Source: Quillaja saponaria
Lineage: Eukaryota > Streptophyta > Magnoliopsida > Fabales > Quillajaceae
Direction: 5' to 3'
Assembly (NCBI GenBank): GCA_029379385.1
Contig: CM055607.1
Location: 18,600,001 to 18,664,000 of the forward strand
Length of the DNA stretch: 64,000 bases
Shown: piece after piece, positions 23,598-35,769 of the stretch
Position numbering within the stretch: position 1 is the stretch's first letter
Layout: every line of letters starts with the position of its first letter
Position numbers and translations under genes: made by a program
Notes under the pieces: model-generated
The model's input: only the letters and a program-made list of their open reading frames with translations
What the model was told of the DNA's origin: nothing
The model's database searches: none

Positions 23598-26500
23598 TGT
23601 TATAACTCAATATTGGAAATATAAAATTAGAATAAATTGGTGTAATTCTTGATCATAAAAATAGATGCAAATATATAAAATAAATAAATGTTATACCTAT
23701 CTGTAAACATAAAATATATTTATACAATTAATTTAAATTTGGCCGACTTGGATCTCGACTTTATGTTATATAAACTTTTATTGATAAATGAAATAAAGGA
23801 ATAAATAAAGTAAACTAGACAAAATTTACAAAATATATATATATATACACACACATACATACATATAACTAAGATTTATTATACACACATGTTTTAAACT
23901 CATGACTTTTGACTTTATTTTTTTTATATTTCTTTTCCTTTCTTATTTTATTTCATCTTGGACCTACTTACCTCTCATTTTGGTTTTCCTTTAGCCAAGC
24001 CCTATTCTAGAAATCTCTCAAGCTTTCTTGGTTGACCGAGAGCTTTCTCATCCTCCTTTCTTGTTTGTTGATTCTCCTCCTTCTCTTTTCTTTGGTTGTG
24101 TGTGTGTATGTGTTTATAGCAAGATTTGTGGCAGCTAACCTAGGAAATTTTAGCCGCTGCCAAAAAGAGACCAGCTCTATTTTGGCCGTATGACTTCTTC
24201 AATGGTCAGCTATCCTGTTTTGGGATTCGGTGGTAGCCATTCTTCCTCCTTCCCCTAATAATTTTCCTTCTAGCCGTGAATAGCCATTCAGTCGTGAGCT
24301 TATTACTAGCTCGGCCTTGGCAGCAAGTTGGGTAGCAGGGGAAATCTTTGTTAATGGAGCAGCTGCTATGGCTTCACCCTTCTTCAATCAACTTCGTAGC
24401 CGATTAAGAAGAAAGTAGACAAAAGCTCCACCATGTTCAACAACAGCAACTTGGGTTATAGAGCAGGTGTATTAATTGGTTTTAATGTAAAGGTTTTATT
24501 AATTAATCACTTTAAGATAAAGGATTCTTTGATGCTTGATGAGTCAGATGCAGAAATTAGTGAGTTAGGAGTATTAAGTGTTTGATTAAAGGCTAAAGTG
24601 ATCATGGGTTATGTGCAATTGGAAAAGGAAATATGGAAATTTAATTATATTGATGTGGGAAGTATTTAGTTAAGCTTTTTGTTGATTGCAAATAAATAAT
24701 ACAACTTTTAATTTAATAATAGGAACATGTATAAGGTTGAAATTAGGAGATATGTATTAGTTTCTTGTTGTATATATATATATACATATGTGATAACTTT
24801 AGAATAATAAAGTTATTTTATAATGATTTTAATTTATATTTGATGCTAATCTAGATATTTTTGATTTAGAATATTAGTCAAATATAGTGTTAGAGTTGTT
24901 TTAGGAGTTTAGTAGAGTTTTTATCTTAATTAGGAGTAGTTTTACGAATTTTGATATTTAATTTGTTTTAGATGTCTTTACAGTGTCCAAGTTCAAATTA
25001 CAGAAGGCAAGCAACTCAACTGCCAGCAGCAGTGCTGAATAATATGAAGCCTTGATACCCTAAAGAGAAAATCGATGGATATGGCAGAGAGAAAAACCAC
25101 ATAAGCCAGTAAGTTGGACGCCACAAGCGCTTGAAGAATGAAGCCGTGAAGGAGCCGTAACTCCAAACTAAGAACGACTTTCGTAAACCAAGCAAGGGAT
25201 TAGCACCACAGTACCTATGTATGTGAAGCCGCAGTGTGATATAAGATGAGTCCTATTGAGTTTGAACAGACCCTATGGCACTGTAACGCCATATATGCAT
25301 GCGCCACAACGCTTATACATATTCTTAGGATTTCTATTTTAATTCAAATAAGAGGAAAAGGCTTATAAATAAAGGAGCAAGGTTGAGGTTGATAGACACA
25401 CCAGAGCTCGTGATAGAGAGTGCTAAGAAGCTGAAAGAGACTCGAAGAATGGCAACTTCTAGTTTCTATTTCTTCTTCTTCTTATTTTCTATTTACTTGT
25501 AATGGCTTTGGCTTTAGTTTTTATGTTTTCTGCAGTTAGTATGGAATAGTCATATTTTAGGGGTAACAATTGAACTCACATGTAGCCGATTGGGTTTTAG
25601 TTTTATTTCAATGCATGCTTTAGTTTTATACATATTGCCTTGTTCTTAATACTTCTAATTGCTTGATCACCAATTAGATTAATTAGGAATTTTGAATTGG
25701 ACTTAGAAGAGTCAATTTTAGGATTAGCCTTAGGTGAATAACTTATGTTTGGATTGTTCATATGATTTGGATGATCAGATTTGCTTAAAGGATAGGGATA
25801 TACTCTTTTACCATAAGTAACCAGGAGATTGGTCTTAATGAGTTTACTTTAGAATAATTCTCATAAGAATATAGAGAATTAGACTAAGGGAAATATATAA
25901 TTTCTATACATAGGAGTATGCTAATAATTGATTAAGAAATATGGGTTAATATTAACTAATGCATGAATTGATTTGAATTAAAGTTATTAAGGTGTGATGT
26001 GAGGGATATCGTGAACCTAGACTTAGTTTTAATATTTTTAAGTTGAATTCATCTCTGAATTTGCATTGGCATGATTAGAGTTAAGCTGCACCATAGTGGT
26101 AATTTGCATAAAAAAATAATTATTCCTTGTGGGAACGATATCTACTTGTTACTATATTACTTGAGGACGATACATCCGCTTGCGTTTTGTATAATTCCTA
26201 TCAACACAGAGGTGAATTAATCATGCTCTCAAAATGTTTGATAAAATGCCTAAAAGAACCTAATGGTTATTCTTTTGGTAGTGTATGAGGTTTGGAGGAA
26301 GGATTTTGAGTAGAGGTTAAATAATTTAGTGGTTTTAAGGATGATCATTGGAGGAGTTAGTGTAGGTTTATTGTTAAATCTTAGGAACTTAAGCTTGTAG
26401 TAATTCTTGAATGATTAATTTAACCTTTGATTAATTTAACCTTAAAGTTAATAATAAATAGAGCTTGAATAGAACTTGGGTAATTGAAGTTAAAAACCTT

Positions 26501-28182
26501 AGTATATAAAATACATAAGTAAGAGAGTTGTAAATTGTGAATAAAAGTCTAGGAACTCTTATGGTAGTTATAGATATAATTATCGGAAAAGGAAGTTTTG
26601 GAATTCAATATGTGATGTTGGAATGGTTAAGGAAAAGAAAAATCTTGTAACTTGGTTAAATGGTTAAGGAAAAGGAAAATCTTGGAACTTGGTTGAATTA
26701 ATATTGGAAATTCATAACTCATGCTCTTAATTGATTTTAAACGGTTTAACATGAATTCAATGCTTGGAGTATGAGTAGTGTGGACTTAAGGGATTTGTTT
26801 TGATTTCTTGGTATGTTTATGTATAATATATAAATACATGAATCGGAATTAAAGTTGCTTTCAAGATAATTGTTAAAATGCCTAAAAGGACTTATTTTCA
26901 AAAAAACACATGGAAGTTGAAATATATAAGTTATAGTAACTAGAGGATTATAGCTATGAAACTTATAAACTAAGTAGTGCTTGGGTATATGTTTTTCATA
27001 AAACATATTATTGAGCTAAATGACGTACATGAATTCAAGAAGGAACAACAAGCGGGATCCGTATCACTGTAGTGGAAAACATTGCTATTTGGTTGCTAGA
27101 TTATATTTGGTTATTTGTTTCGGTGTATTTTATGAATGTGTAATGCTATGAATTTAGTTAATTGAATTAAATGCTATATGGTTGATATTTGCATATTAAT
27201 TGAATTTGATTGACATGTGATATTGTTTGTGTTTGATAAGGGCCAATAAAATTGATTTTTAATATGAAATAGAATTCGGGTGCACCTAGGATACTTTGAA
27301 TTGATTATTTGATATTTGATTTAAAATATTCAAGTAACTCAACCCCAGGGATGGATATGTCAAGGGCATATATTTGGTGTGCAAGCACAAAAATTGCCCA
27401 GGGGAGGATATGTACTTAGCGTGTAGTGTGCGGGTGTTGAGTTACTCTAATTGACACTTTGATTGCTTTGTATGCTTTGATTGATTTATGTGCATAGTGT
27501 ATTACATGAATTTTTTTTTGTTTAATTTTACATTTTCTATAATTTACGCATGTGTGAAATTAAATTGTTTTGGAATTCATGTAATTTGGAAACTATTTGA
27601 CATATGTATTATATTCTGGTATTGTGTGATGCTAGTACCCTTTAGGTATGTTTTTCCACTCACTGAGTCCGTGTGACTCGCCCTTATTGTTGATATTTAT
27701 TTTTAGTAACAAGATCTTAGTGGACACCAACCACCCATACTTGGCTTGCTGAATGTTTGGCGGCAAGATATATATTCAAGATCGTTTACTTGAAGTCAAA
27801 GGGTAGAAGTTTGCAGTCATATTAAGGCTTTGGGTGTCGAATTTTGTGATGTGTAATAATTCAGTTATTTGTTGTTGTGGTATAAAAAGGAGTGGAGCTT
27901 CTTATGTATATTATTGTTATTGTTACTGATTGAATGTAACCAGGTATTTTATGTTTGTATTTTGGGCATGTTCCACTTTATAGAGAACCTCTGCTAAATT
28001 TTTTAGTTAAATTGTTATATGTTTCCATAAATAAGTATATTCATTTAAATTATGTTTCTAAACTTTATTTTTAATCTTTAGTTTGGCTGAGGATTGTATG
28101 TGTCTCTTTGATTTGAAATCAGAATTACGGAGATGTGGTTACCATTCCTCCTGCCAATCATGCCTCTGTGTGGGGTTTGATA
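23598..28182 (+). mobile_element. Family-A solo LTR with a nested Athila-like LTR
   Basis: Begins TGTTATAACTCAATATTGG and ends with CCAATCATGCCTC...GGGGTTTGATA, a mutated GGGGTGTGACA. It is flanked by perfect ATTAT repeats (23593-23597, 28183-28187). Without the nested LTR at 24791-26206 it is about 3.17 kb, the same length as the stripped solo LTR at 18746-22903. The shared block GCTAGTACCCTTTAGGTATG...CACTCACTGAGTCC is at about 27,630-27,670. No coding domain was seen. Confidence 0.85.
24791..26206 (+). mobile_element. Athila/Calypso-like solo LTR
   Basis: Starts TGATAACTTTAG, as Athila-group LTRs often start with TGATAA. It ends after GTGGGAACGATATC...TGCGTTTTG...CCTATCAACA, the same kind of end block as the 47812 element (ATCGACACTCTAC...GTGCACTTG). 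Family-A LTR sequence (AATCATGCTCTCAAAATGTTTGATAAAATG) resumes after it. A TATA-like CTTATAAATAAAGG at about 25,362 is followed by a transcript-like leader. The left boundary is less certain than the right, and I could not recognise a target-site duplication. Confidence 0.55.
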
Positions 28183-28187
28183 ATTAT

Positions 28188-28439
28188 TTTGGTACTTAAG
28201 ATCATCGCTATTATGCTATTAAAAAATTCATGTTGTCATATATAACTTATTTCATTTAACACTTATTAGATCAATATCATGTAAAGAACTAGCATGTTTA
28301 CATTGCATGGTACACCTCATTCTATTTTGACATCTTATATACACTTAAAGTTGATATTTCATAGACTATATATAAAAGCTTGGATGTGGTCAATTTTTTT
28401 AATTTTCTTAAATACCCTTTTATAATTTTTTGGTCTTAC
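28188..28439 (+). other. Unique AT-rich spacer
   Basis: This is the sequence into which the 23598-28182 LTR inserted, continuing from 23597. No open frame, element terminus or RNA gene was recognised. Confidence 0.5.
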
Positions 28440-28890
28440 ATAATTATTTTTAATAATAATAAGAAATTCTATTAGTACTTGAATTTGTTAGTCTAATAGA
28501 GTATTAGTAGTAATAGATTTTGATTATCACTAAATTTTATTAAATATAGCATTTTTTACAATACTTTAATGAGTTTTATTAGTACTTGGATTTTTTTTAG
28601 TTTAATAGAGTTTTGATAGTAATGAATGTTATAGTAATTAAAATTTTGACAATATAATAGTTTATTAGTATGGAATTATTTTTAATTTCGGAGTTTTAAT
28701 AGTATTGAATTTTGATAGTTATTAATTTTTTCTTTGTTCTTCTCTTCAGTATCTATTATCTCATAATTATTCTATCTAAAATTGTATAACCATAAAGTCA
28801 CGTGAAGTTTTGATTTATGATAATTATATCATTTTGTGATTTATGACTCTATTTCTTAATGGAAAATTCCTTGAGTTAATTTGATTTTTT
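28440..28890 (+). repeat. Host repeat copy R2 (intact)
   Basis: It matches the reassembled R1 (9575-9657 joined to 22968-23370) in order, at clearly less than full identity. It serves as the empty-site reference that proves the insertion at 9663-22962: here TAATAGAGTATTAGTAGTAATAG is continuous. No coding sequence. Its nature (old element or duplicated host sequence) is unknown. Confidence 0.65.
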
Positions 28891-29179
28891 TAACTAAGTT
28901 TGTAAGTTTCAGAATTTTAATAAAATGCAAGTGTTGCAGTTTTTGTTGACTGAAACCAAGTGTACAATGGAATAAACCTATAAGTAACAATAAATTGAAG
29001 AAGCAAAATATACATTGTTTTTCATTCAATGAAAACACTGTTTTCATCCTAAGGCTCAAATTTCTCCAAAAGCAATTTTATCAATTCTATCAAAAAACAT
29101 TGCTTACAAATTCATGGATATCCATGTCCCTAAAATCAGTCATATACAAAAAACTAAAGTCATAACCTCCATATCCCAA

Positions 29180-32100
29180 AATAATCTACTTAATGAGGAA
29201 CCATTTTCTAGAACCTCTCCCAAAAGATCTGGGAGGTTGAAGACCTTCCACAGCACCTTTTAGACCTGTTGTAGCTTGTACACCAACTGAATGCACAATT
29301 TTTCCTTGCTACACACCTTCACCTTGATGCATATCTTCACCTTTTAGCATACTTGGAGTGTAGGAACCTGCAACATGCATTTAATTGTATTACAAAAAGC
29401 ACACACAACAAAAAGAAACCAAAGCACAAAACACAAGTAGGTTTGCCTCTTCCCCTTAAAGCACCTCCGCATGTTCCCTTACCCTTTATAGCAGTCTCAA
29501 TTATAATATTTGGTCCCACAAACTCAGCCCCAGCATCCTCAGTGTTGTTAATAGAAGCAACATTACTAGACTCATCCAGATCTACATTAGATAAAGTAAC
29601 AAAAAACTTGCATAATCTTTAATTATGGCCAACTAGATGGCATCTTCCACACTTCAAGCTTCCTCAACTCTATAATGCATGCAACTGATGGCCTTGTACA
29701 TAGTTCTTAGCTTCCTCACCTCTGTAATACATGCAACTGATGGCATGTCTACAAGGGACACCAATGATTTCCACAAACCTATGATAAAACCATTAGAAGA
29801 TATAAATATAACCAAAAGTGTAGAAACATTGAGTTTTAAGGTAATCATACCTACAACAACAAGTTTAAGCATCCAAGTCAACAATATATTTCTCCATCAT
29901 ATATATGATGTTTCAAATTTTGCTTCATCGTCTGACTTTGGTATCCCATACTTGAAATTTTCATTTCCCTCTGTAACCTTTTTTTTTTTTTGGCTTTGGC
30001 ATTATCTCATGTTTTTACCTTCCTAACTTCTCATACTGGGTACTCCCTGATCCACTCAAACATACTAATAATATGCTTTTCTCTTGCTTCAATTATGTTG
30101 TTCATGAGTGTGTCACTTTAGGAGTAAAAGCTGAATGCATGCCTACCCCTGTAACCTCTTGGAACTTTAACCAACCAGTCATACTCATGACTAGTATAAA
30201 TAACTATTCTTTTCAATCATTAACTTCTCCCATAAGTCAAAATGAGGTGCCTTGGCAGCTGCATGCACAAGGTCCCTCACTTATGTTCCTCCAACATATT
30301 TATATTTAAAACTGGCATACAAGTGTTTAAGGCAGAACCTATGTTCAGCACCTTGAAGCAACTCCTCCAAAGCTGGTACTAATCCCTGTCAAAGACATAT
30401 CCCACATTTAGGATACCTAAATAAATGTTAAACAACAAACAAACTAAAGTTTAATTTAAATACAAACTTACTTTTTGCTGATCTGATATAAAAACCATTT
30501 GTTGTTTCTTATGTCTCCAATATCATCAATCAGTATTTCCAAAAACTAGGTCCAACTATCCTTTATCTATTACTCTACCAATGCAAATGCTAGAGAGAAA
30601 TATTGATCATAGGAGTCTAATGCCACTGCCACTAGAAGTTATCCCTCAAACTCTCCTTTTAAGTGGCATCCACTATTCCTATTAATGGTCTACATGTTGT
30701 CAAACCTTGCAAAGCAAATTTACAACCTTTAAAATAAAGGTATGCATCCCTAACTGTGGTATCCATAGTTTCATTTGGCATGTTTTTCCTAGACTTACTC
30801 TAATCAGTTTAGCACAATAGGACCACAACTTTGAGTGTCATTCCTTGTGACTCCTTTGAATGGTATCAACAGGCTTCAACCCGTTCACCCCTACATTTCA
30901 AATTGTTGTTCTTGGTGAACTTAGTCCTTCTTCCATTAAGCATTGACCTTGTAGTCAGTCAAGTTAGTAAACTCCATTCCAACCTCCCACTGAAATTGTG
31001 CACACATCAACCTACTTGTACCTTTTAGTTTTGTTTAGGTTATCATCTTCAACATCATAATAAATTGAGTTTCCTAGGTCCTCACTTGAAAACTCAACTT
31101 CAATATCATCTTCACCTTTTGCAATTAGTGTTAATCTTGAAACTTTGACCCTTATTCAACTTTGTTGTTCTGTTAACCCTCTTTCTTTTTTTGTTAATAT
31201 CTTTACTTACTCCATCCATATCTTCTACCCCCTGGTCTATAAATTTATCAAATTGATCATCATCTGTAACATCCTCAAAATTAATACCTAAATTAATTTT
31301 AGGATAAGCAATTATCTTATGAGTTAAATAAGATTCAAATTTAGTTACGTATTATTTCATGTATAAGAATAGTACATGTGTGTATAAAAATACATATAAA
31401 AATAGGTATATAATACATATTAGTATAAAAATAAAATATACGTATAAAAATATGTATAAATACATGTACATACATAAATACAAGTATATACGTATAAGAA
31501 AAAAATACACATGCATGAATAGAAAAACATGGACAAATGTATGCGTTAGAACAAAGTTGGGAAAATGGTACATGGTGGCATTGGAAGAAGAAGGAAAAAA
31601 AATGATAAAATATAGATTACTTACTAGAAAAGGAAATGTGATGAATTAGGTGTAAGAAGGAGAATTAGTTTGGCAACTTGCAATTAATGAAGGGGCTTAG
31701 TTGTAAGACTGTGGAAAAAGGGTAGAAAGATTGTAATAATTAAGGGGCATGTGGAAGAAAGTTAGGACATAAGGTGACAAGTAATAATTAACATAGAAAA
31801 GTGGCTAGACAAGTGGAAGGCAAGAAAAATACTAGGTGTCCATGAAATGATTAAGTAGGACATGTGTAAAGAAATAAGGTTACTAGGTGGCCATGGAATA
31901 AAATAAACTTGTCTTGAGTTCATGTTGGCTGAAGTTCACCAAGTATCCCAAAGGAAGGATGCTCAAACCATAGTATGGATCCTACTATGGTTGTAAGGAA
32001 AGCAGCCTTGGGTTTGCATGAATCATTCAAGAATAGTTACTAAAGAGTGGAAATGAGGAAAAAGGCAAATTTGCAATCCATATTCCTATATTTCTAAAAT

Positions 32101-33314
32101 TTTCATCTAGAATCATTCGTTGTTATGTATGAATGCTTGTTGAGGTTCGACTCACTTTTTTTCATCTTGATGTGTAGATTAATTAGTGCCATGGATGTGT
32201 ATTATTTTTTTTTGGAAAAAGGCATGGTCTATGTAACAGGAATAAGGGCAAGTGGTTGATTATTGGTACAAAGAGAGGAATGGTCATGTAAAGGCCCTTA
32301 TTGTATAATTTGGTAACTAGAGTTTTGACTTGGACTTAGTGTCTTAGGAGGAAGCTTGTTAGTATGTGTAAAAAACTCCTTTTTGGTCAAAATCATGTAT
32401 GTAAATAAGTGCGTAAGTAAATAAGTGTAATGTGACTTTGTAACCTTTGTGTTCAATTTGGCTAGGCAATTTCTTAAGAGAAAGAAAGAGATAATTAACT
32501 AAAGGACAAATGAAACAAATGATAGGATGTCAATTAGGATGAATTATGTAAAGAATATAGGACCAATCGACCAAGTAGTAATTCACTAAGGATGTATTAA
32601 AAGGAGAATCAAGAGTATAGAGTTATAAATCAATCTTAGTTCAATGAATTAATAAAGAATTAATTAAAGATATAAGTTTAAGTCTCATAGGTAATAAATT
32701 AGTTAAGTAATATTCAAGGTAAATATTTAAGTAAGAAATTTTAAGGAAACTAGTTAGGACGTTCCTTTGTAGTAAACAAAATAAAAAATAAGATGAATTT
32801 AAAGTGATTTGGTTTTAAAAGAATAAAAGTAAAGGTAATTTTGATGTCCTAATGATTAATAAGTAATTACTCAAGGCACTAATTAAGTTAAGTAAAAGAT
32901 TAAGGAAGGTAGGGTGTTACATCATCCATATCTTTATCACTATCAACCAAGTCATATCCTTTTTTGCTATTGTCACTCTCATCTTCAAAATCAGAATCAC
33001 CATGATCTTCATCATCTTTAGCCTCATATTCATCCTTATTACCATCTTCATTTTCATTTTTAACTTCTGCCTTACCACTTTTTTCATCATCGTTATTTTC
33101 ATTTCTATCTTCAACACCTCCCTAATCTTCATATTCAGATTCTCATCACCATGATTAAGCTAAACAAGTTAGGTTACTTAGGTAAAAGACCAATAATCAG
33201 CATGTAAATCAAAGACATCTACTTGACCACCGATGGATACAACATGAGAGTCTACTTCTGTCAATTGACCCTATGATGCAAATGGACAACAATGGACTCA
33301 TTTGCATTACCCAT
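29180..33314 (-). pseudogene. MuDR-type MULE transposase pseudogene, split by a solo LTR
   Basis: Read on the minus strand from the ATG at 33314. First come MGNANESIVVHL and an N-terminal PB1-like segment (33,314-33,170, with stops). A very acidic linker follows (33,127-32,927, with EDGNKDEYEAKDDEDHGDSD). After the inserted LTR the frame resumes as DDDQFDKF at 31,264. EDLGNSIYYDVEDD lies near 31,080. The MULE domain follows at about 30,640-30,260: AVALDSYDQYFSLAFALVE, then KDSW and FLEILIDDIGD, then GLVPALEELLQGAEHRFCLK, then HLYASFKYKYVGG. A zinc knuckle, CGRCHLVGHN, is near 29,630, and the C-terminal tail is at about 29,310-29,180. Several stops (for example after YVGGT) and frameshifts make it non-functional. 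Domain order and motifs are those of plant MURA-like transposases. Confidence 0.85.
31265..32921 (+). mobile_element. Family-B solo LTR inside the MULE transposase
   Basis: A 1657-bp sequence starts TGTAACATCC and ends GGGTGTTACA. It is flanked by perfect 5-bp repeats TCATC (31260-31264, 32922-32926). If one TCATC and the insert are removed, the acidic linker of the transposase reads through in frame (DMDD then DQFD). No PBS, internal region or second LTR is present. It matches 1621 onward in its 5' half and 7655-7681 at its end. An AT-rich run of short TAAAAATA repeats lies at 31,380-31,500. Confidence 0.92.
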
Positions 33315-34095
33315 TTCTGCAATATAATAATACAAAAACAATAAGACAAAAACAAAGCACAAATTTTTTGTTGTTAATAGACCTACAATAATCGGTCCCC
33401 ATAGCCATGTATTCAAAACAATTTAAAAACCATGCATTTTACTTAACAAATCAGACAAAGTAACAATAAGTGGCACAATAAACCAATTTTAGCACTAAAA
33501 TAACAAAATCCGAAGTAATAAAAATATATTTTACTTGTAAAATTAAAACACATCTACTACAGACAGATTCAAATCATTGTCCATTGTTTGAAAATTCTTT
33601 CAGATCCCCGTATGAGCTATTGAAGAATCGAATTCAGATTGTATAGAGAAAATACGATATTAGGGTAAGAATTTTGGGTTCCAAAGGAGAAATGAATGAT
33701 TTGAGACCTATTGATTTTTGGGGAAGAAGGGGATAGGGAAGGGAAGAAAATTTAGGACCTAGGGCTATGGTAGGGACAATGTCATTTTGACTTAAATAGG
33801 GGAAATAAATTTAAAACTAAGCAACTTGATGTTTATTAGGTATGACTAGGATTCTGTTAATCCAGTCAACTGACACGTTGAATTTTCATTAGTTCACGTC
33901 AGCAAATTTTAACACCAGTCTAACGCAGGCTCACGGTAAGGGTAACATTATTGTGATTTTGAAATGATGAGGACAAAATTGATTTAAAATTGAAACAAAA
34001 AGGAGTCAATTGTGAAAATCAATAATGAAGAGACGAAATTAAATTATAAATCAAACTATAGGGAATTAAAAATATAATTAAACCTTTAGAGTTTG

Positions 34096-34300
34096 TATTC
34101 TATGAAAATGTTCACAATAAATTCTCATTATTTTCTTTAGAGTTAGGTGTTGTTTTTAAGAATCTGATATTAACTTAATTATTATTAGGGACTAAACATT
34201 ATTTTATACTATTCAAAACACTCTAACTAAAAGATTAGTCCCACACTTCTGGGGAAACTTGTAAAAAAGCAAAAAAAAAAAAAAAAAAAGGAAAATATTT
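34096..34300. other. AT-rich intergenic spacer
   Basis: No gene or element terminus was recognised. It ends with a 19-base A run (34,271-34,289). Confidence 0.5.
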
Positions 34301-34743
34301 ACTCATAATTGATTTTTTAATGTGGTAGTATTTTTTACACATCATACTCAATTAATTTTTCTCTTTCCATAATGTGTTAAACTTCTAAATTTCTACTTCA
34401 AATTTTCAAGTGTTTAGAGTATTCTTTTACTTTTCAGCCAATCAAACATTAAGGACAAACAAATAAATTAATCTAGGAAAAGAAAGAAAACATAAATAAA
34501 TAAATAGCAGAAAAAAGAGTATTACAAGTGATTTTTTTTTTTTTAATACATAAAAACTAGTGCTTCTAGTTAAATTTTGTAACAAATTCTTTTATTTGTT
34601 AAAACTCCATTACGTGAAATTGGATACAAAACTTAGCCATATTAGAAAATGATTCTGATTGGTTGAGAAATTATATTATAAATTTAACATGAGTATGATG
34701 TGTAGAAAGAAATTATCACATTAACAAAATTCATTATATGAGT
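34301..34743. mobile_element. MITE-like element with about 45-bp terminal inverted repeats
   Basis: The left end ACTCATAATTGATTTTTTAA, then TGTGGTAGTATTTTTTACAC and ATCATACTCA, is mirrored at the right end. There the reverse complement reads ACTCATATAATGAATTTTG, then TTAATGTGATAATTTC and TACACATCATACTCATG. The two arms agree at most positions with small gaps. The 443-bp element has no coding capacity, as expected of a MITE. A target-site duplication could not be fixed and the superfamily is unknown. It lies about 1 kb upstream of the HVA22-like start codon. Confidence 0.65.
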
Positions 34744-35382
34744 CATTAATTTTTATTATTAGAGTGCCACAAAGAATAAAAAAAATGTAATCCCTCAATA
34801 AGAAATGGGCTAAAGTCCAGTCACTTAAACAAAACTTAACTCTTATTTTCGTAATTCTTTAAAAAAAATATATATATATATACTTAGATACTTTTTGTAT
34901 TTTTACCATCACTCGTTATTTTGTTGCAAACTTTTGAACTATATTGGATATGATATTTAGAGATAATTTAGCCTGTAATTGTTAACCTCCCTCATAGTTA
35001 AGATTTATCTCTCCTATCTTATCTCTTCATCAATAAAAAGAAAATTAAGCAAGATCCCACTTTTTTTTAATAGTAATTGTAGATTTTTTTTTTCTTTAAT
35101 AATAGTTGATAGAAGAAAATTAATTAGTTACTAATATAATTCAATAACCATATCTGAATGACAATAATGTCCCGCATTAAACCTAACCGCCAGACGGTAA
35201 ATCCGTTTTTGAATCCCCAAAATTTTTCTCGTAGAATCGCGTGTAAAATTCAAGAGAACCATTTGTGCTAAAAAAATTCTCTCATTTTTCTCTCCCACTT
35301 TTTATTAATTTTTTTTTCTCAAAAAAAAAAAAAAAAATATCTCTATTTCACACATTGCTTGTCTCCTAATAGAACTGCATAT
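34744..35382 (+). promoter_or_regulatory. Upstream region of the HVA22-like gene
   Basis: Non-coding AT-rich sequence with a T-rich/A-rich tract (35,310-35,337) just before the putative TATA box. I saw no convincing ABRE (ACGTG core with GC context) and claim no specific regulatory element. Confidence 0.35.
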
Positions 35383-35396
35383 CTATTTATATATAA
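35383..35396 (+). promoter_or_regulatory. Putative TATA box of the HVA22-like gene
   Basis: TATTTATATATAAG lies about 195 bp upstream of the 5'-leader intron donor (35592) and some 375 bp upstream of the ATG, which is compatible with the leader found. It is placed by position and sequence only. Confidence 0.5.
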
Positions 35397-35591
35397 GAGT
35401 ATTTTTGAACTTTTCGTTGCCTCTTTTTGAAACTTCTCCTAATTTGTTTCATTCTGTTTCAGAACCAGAGGTCGTTCTTCTTATGGATTAAACCCCCATC
35501 CTTTTCTGAATTATAAATCTACAATGCTCAATAACAAGTATTTACTTCTAAATTTAGGAGCAAGTCTTTGAATCTTTGCATCACAAAGCAG

Positions 35592-35725
35592 GTAATGCTG
35601 AAAGAGTTTTATGTGTTTTCTCATGAAATTTTTAATTACAATGGTTGTTGTCAATTGATGGAGATATAAAGAGCATTCTAATTGTTTGACATGAAACTTA
35701 ATTTTATTTTTTGTCTTGGTTTCAG
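35592..35725 (+). other. Intron in the 5' leader of the HVA22-like gene
   Basis: AGCAG followed by GTAATG at 35592, and TTGGTTTCAG before GGATT at 35726, form a plausible GT..AG intron. It lies between a transcribed leader and the exon holding the start codon. Inferred from splice signals only. Confidence 0.5.
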
Positions 35726-35769
35726 GGATTTCTACAAAACAGGTGTTGATGTGAAAGTGGTGATAAAAA

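Larger units (their letters stand above)
28890..34095 (-). mobile_element. Decayed Mutator-like element (MULE, MuDR-type)
   Basis: The element holds a MuDR-type transposase remnant on the minus strand. Its right end (33,850-34,095 region), read on the minus strand, resembles plant MULE termini (AATTATATTTTTAATTCCC, then TTTGATTTATAATTTAATTT). A matching left inverted repeat was not identified, so the left boundary is approximate. A family-B solo LTR sits inside at 31265-32921. Confidence 0.6.

Noticed and set aside
31359..31649. Lys/Tyr-rich 96-residue open frame
   Set aside because: It is derived from the TATAAAAATA-type repeats of the family-B LTR.
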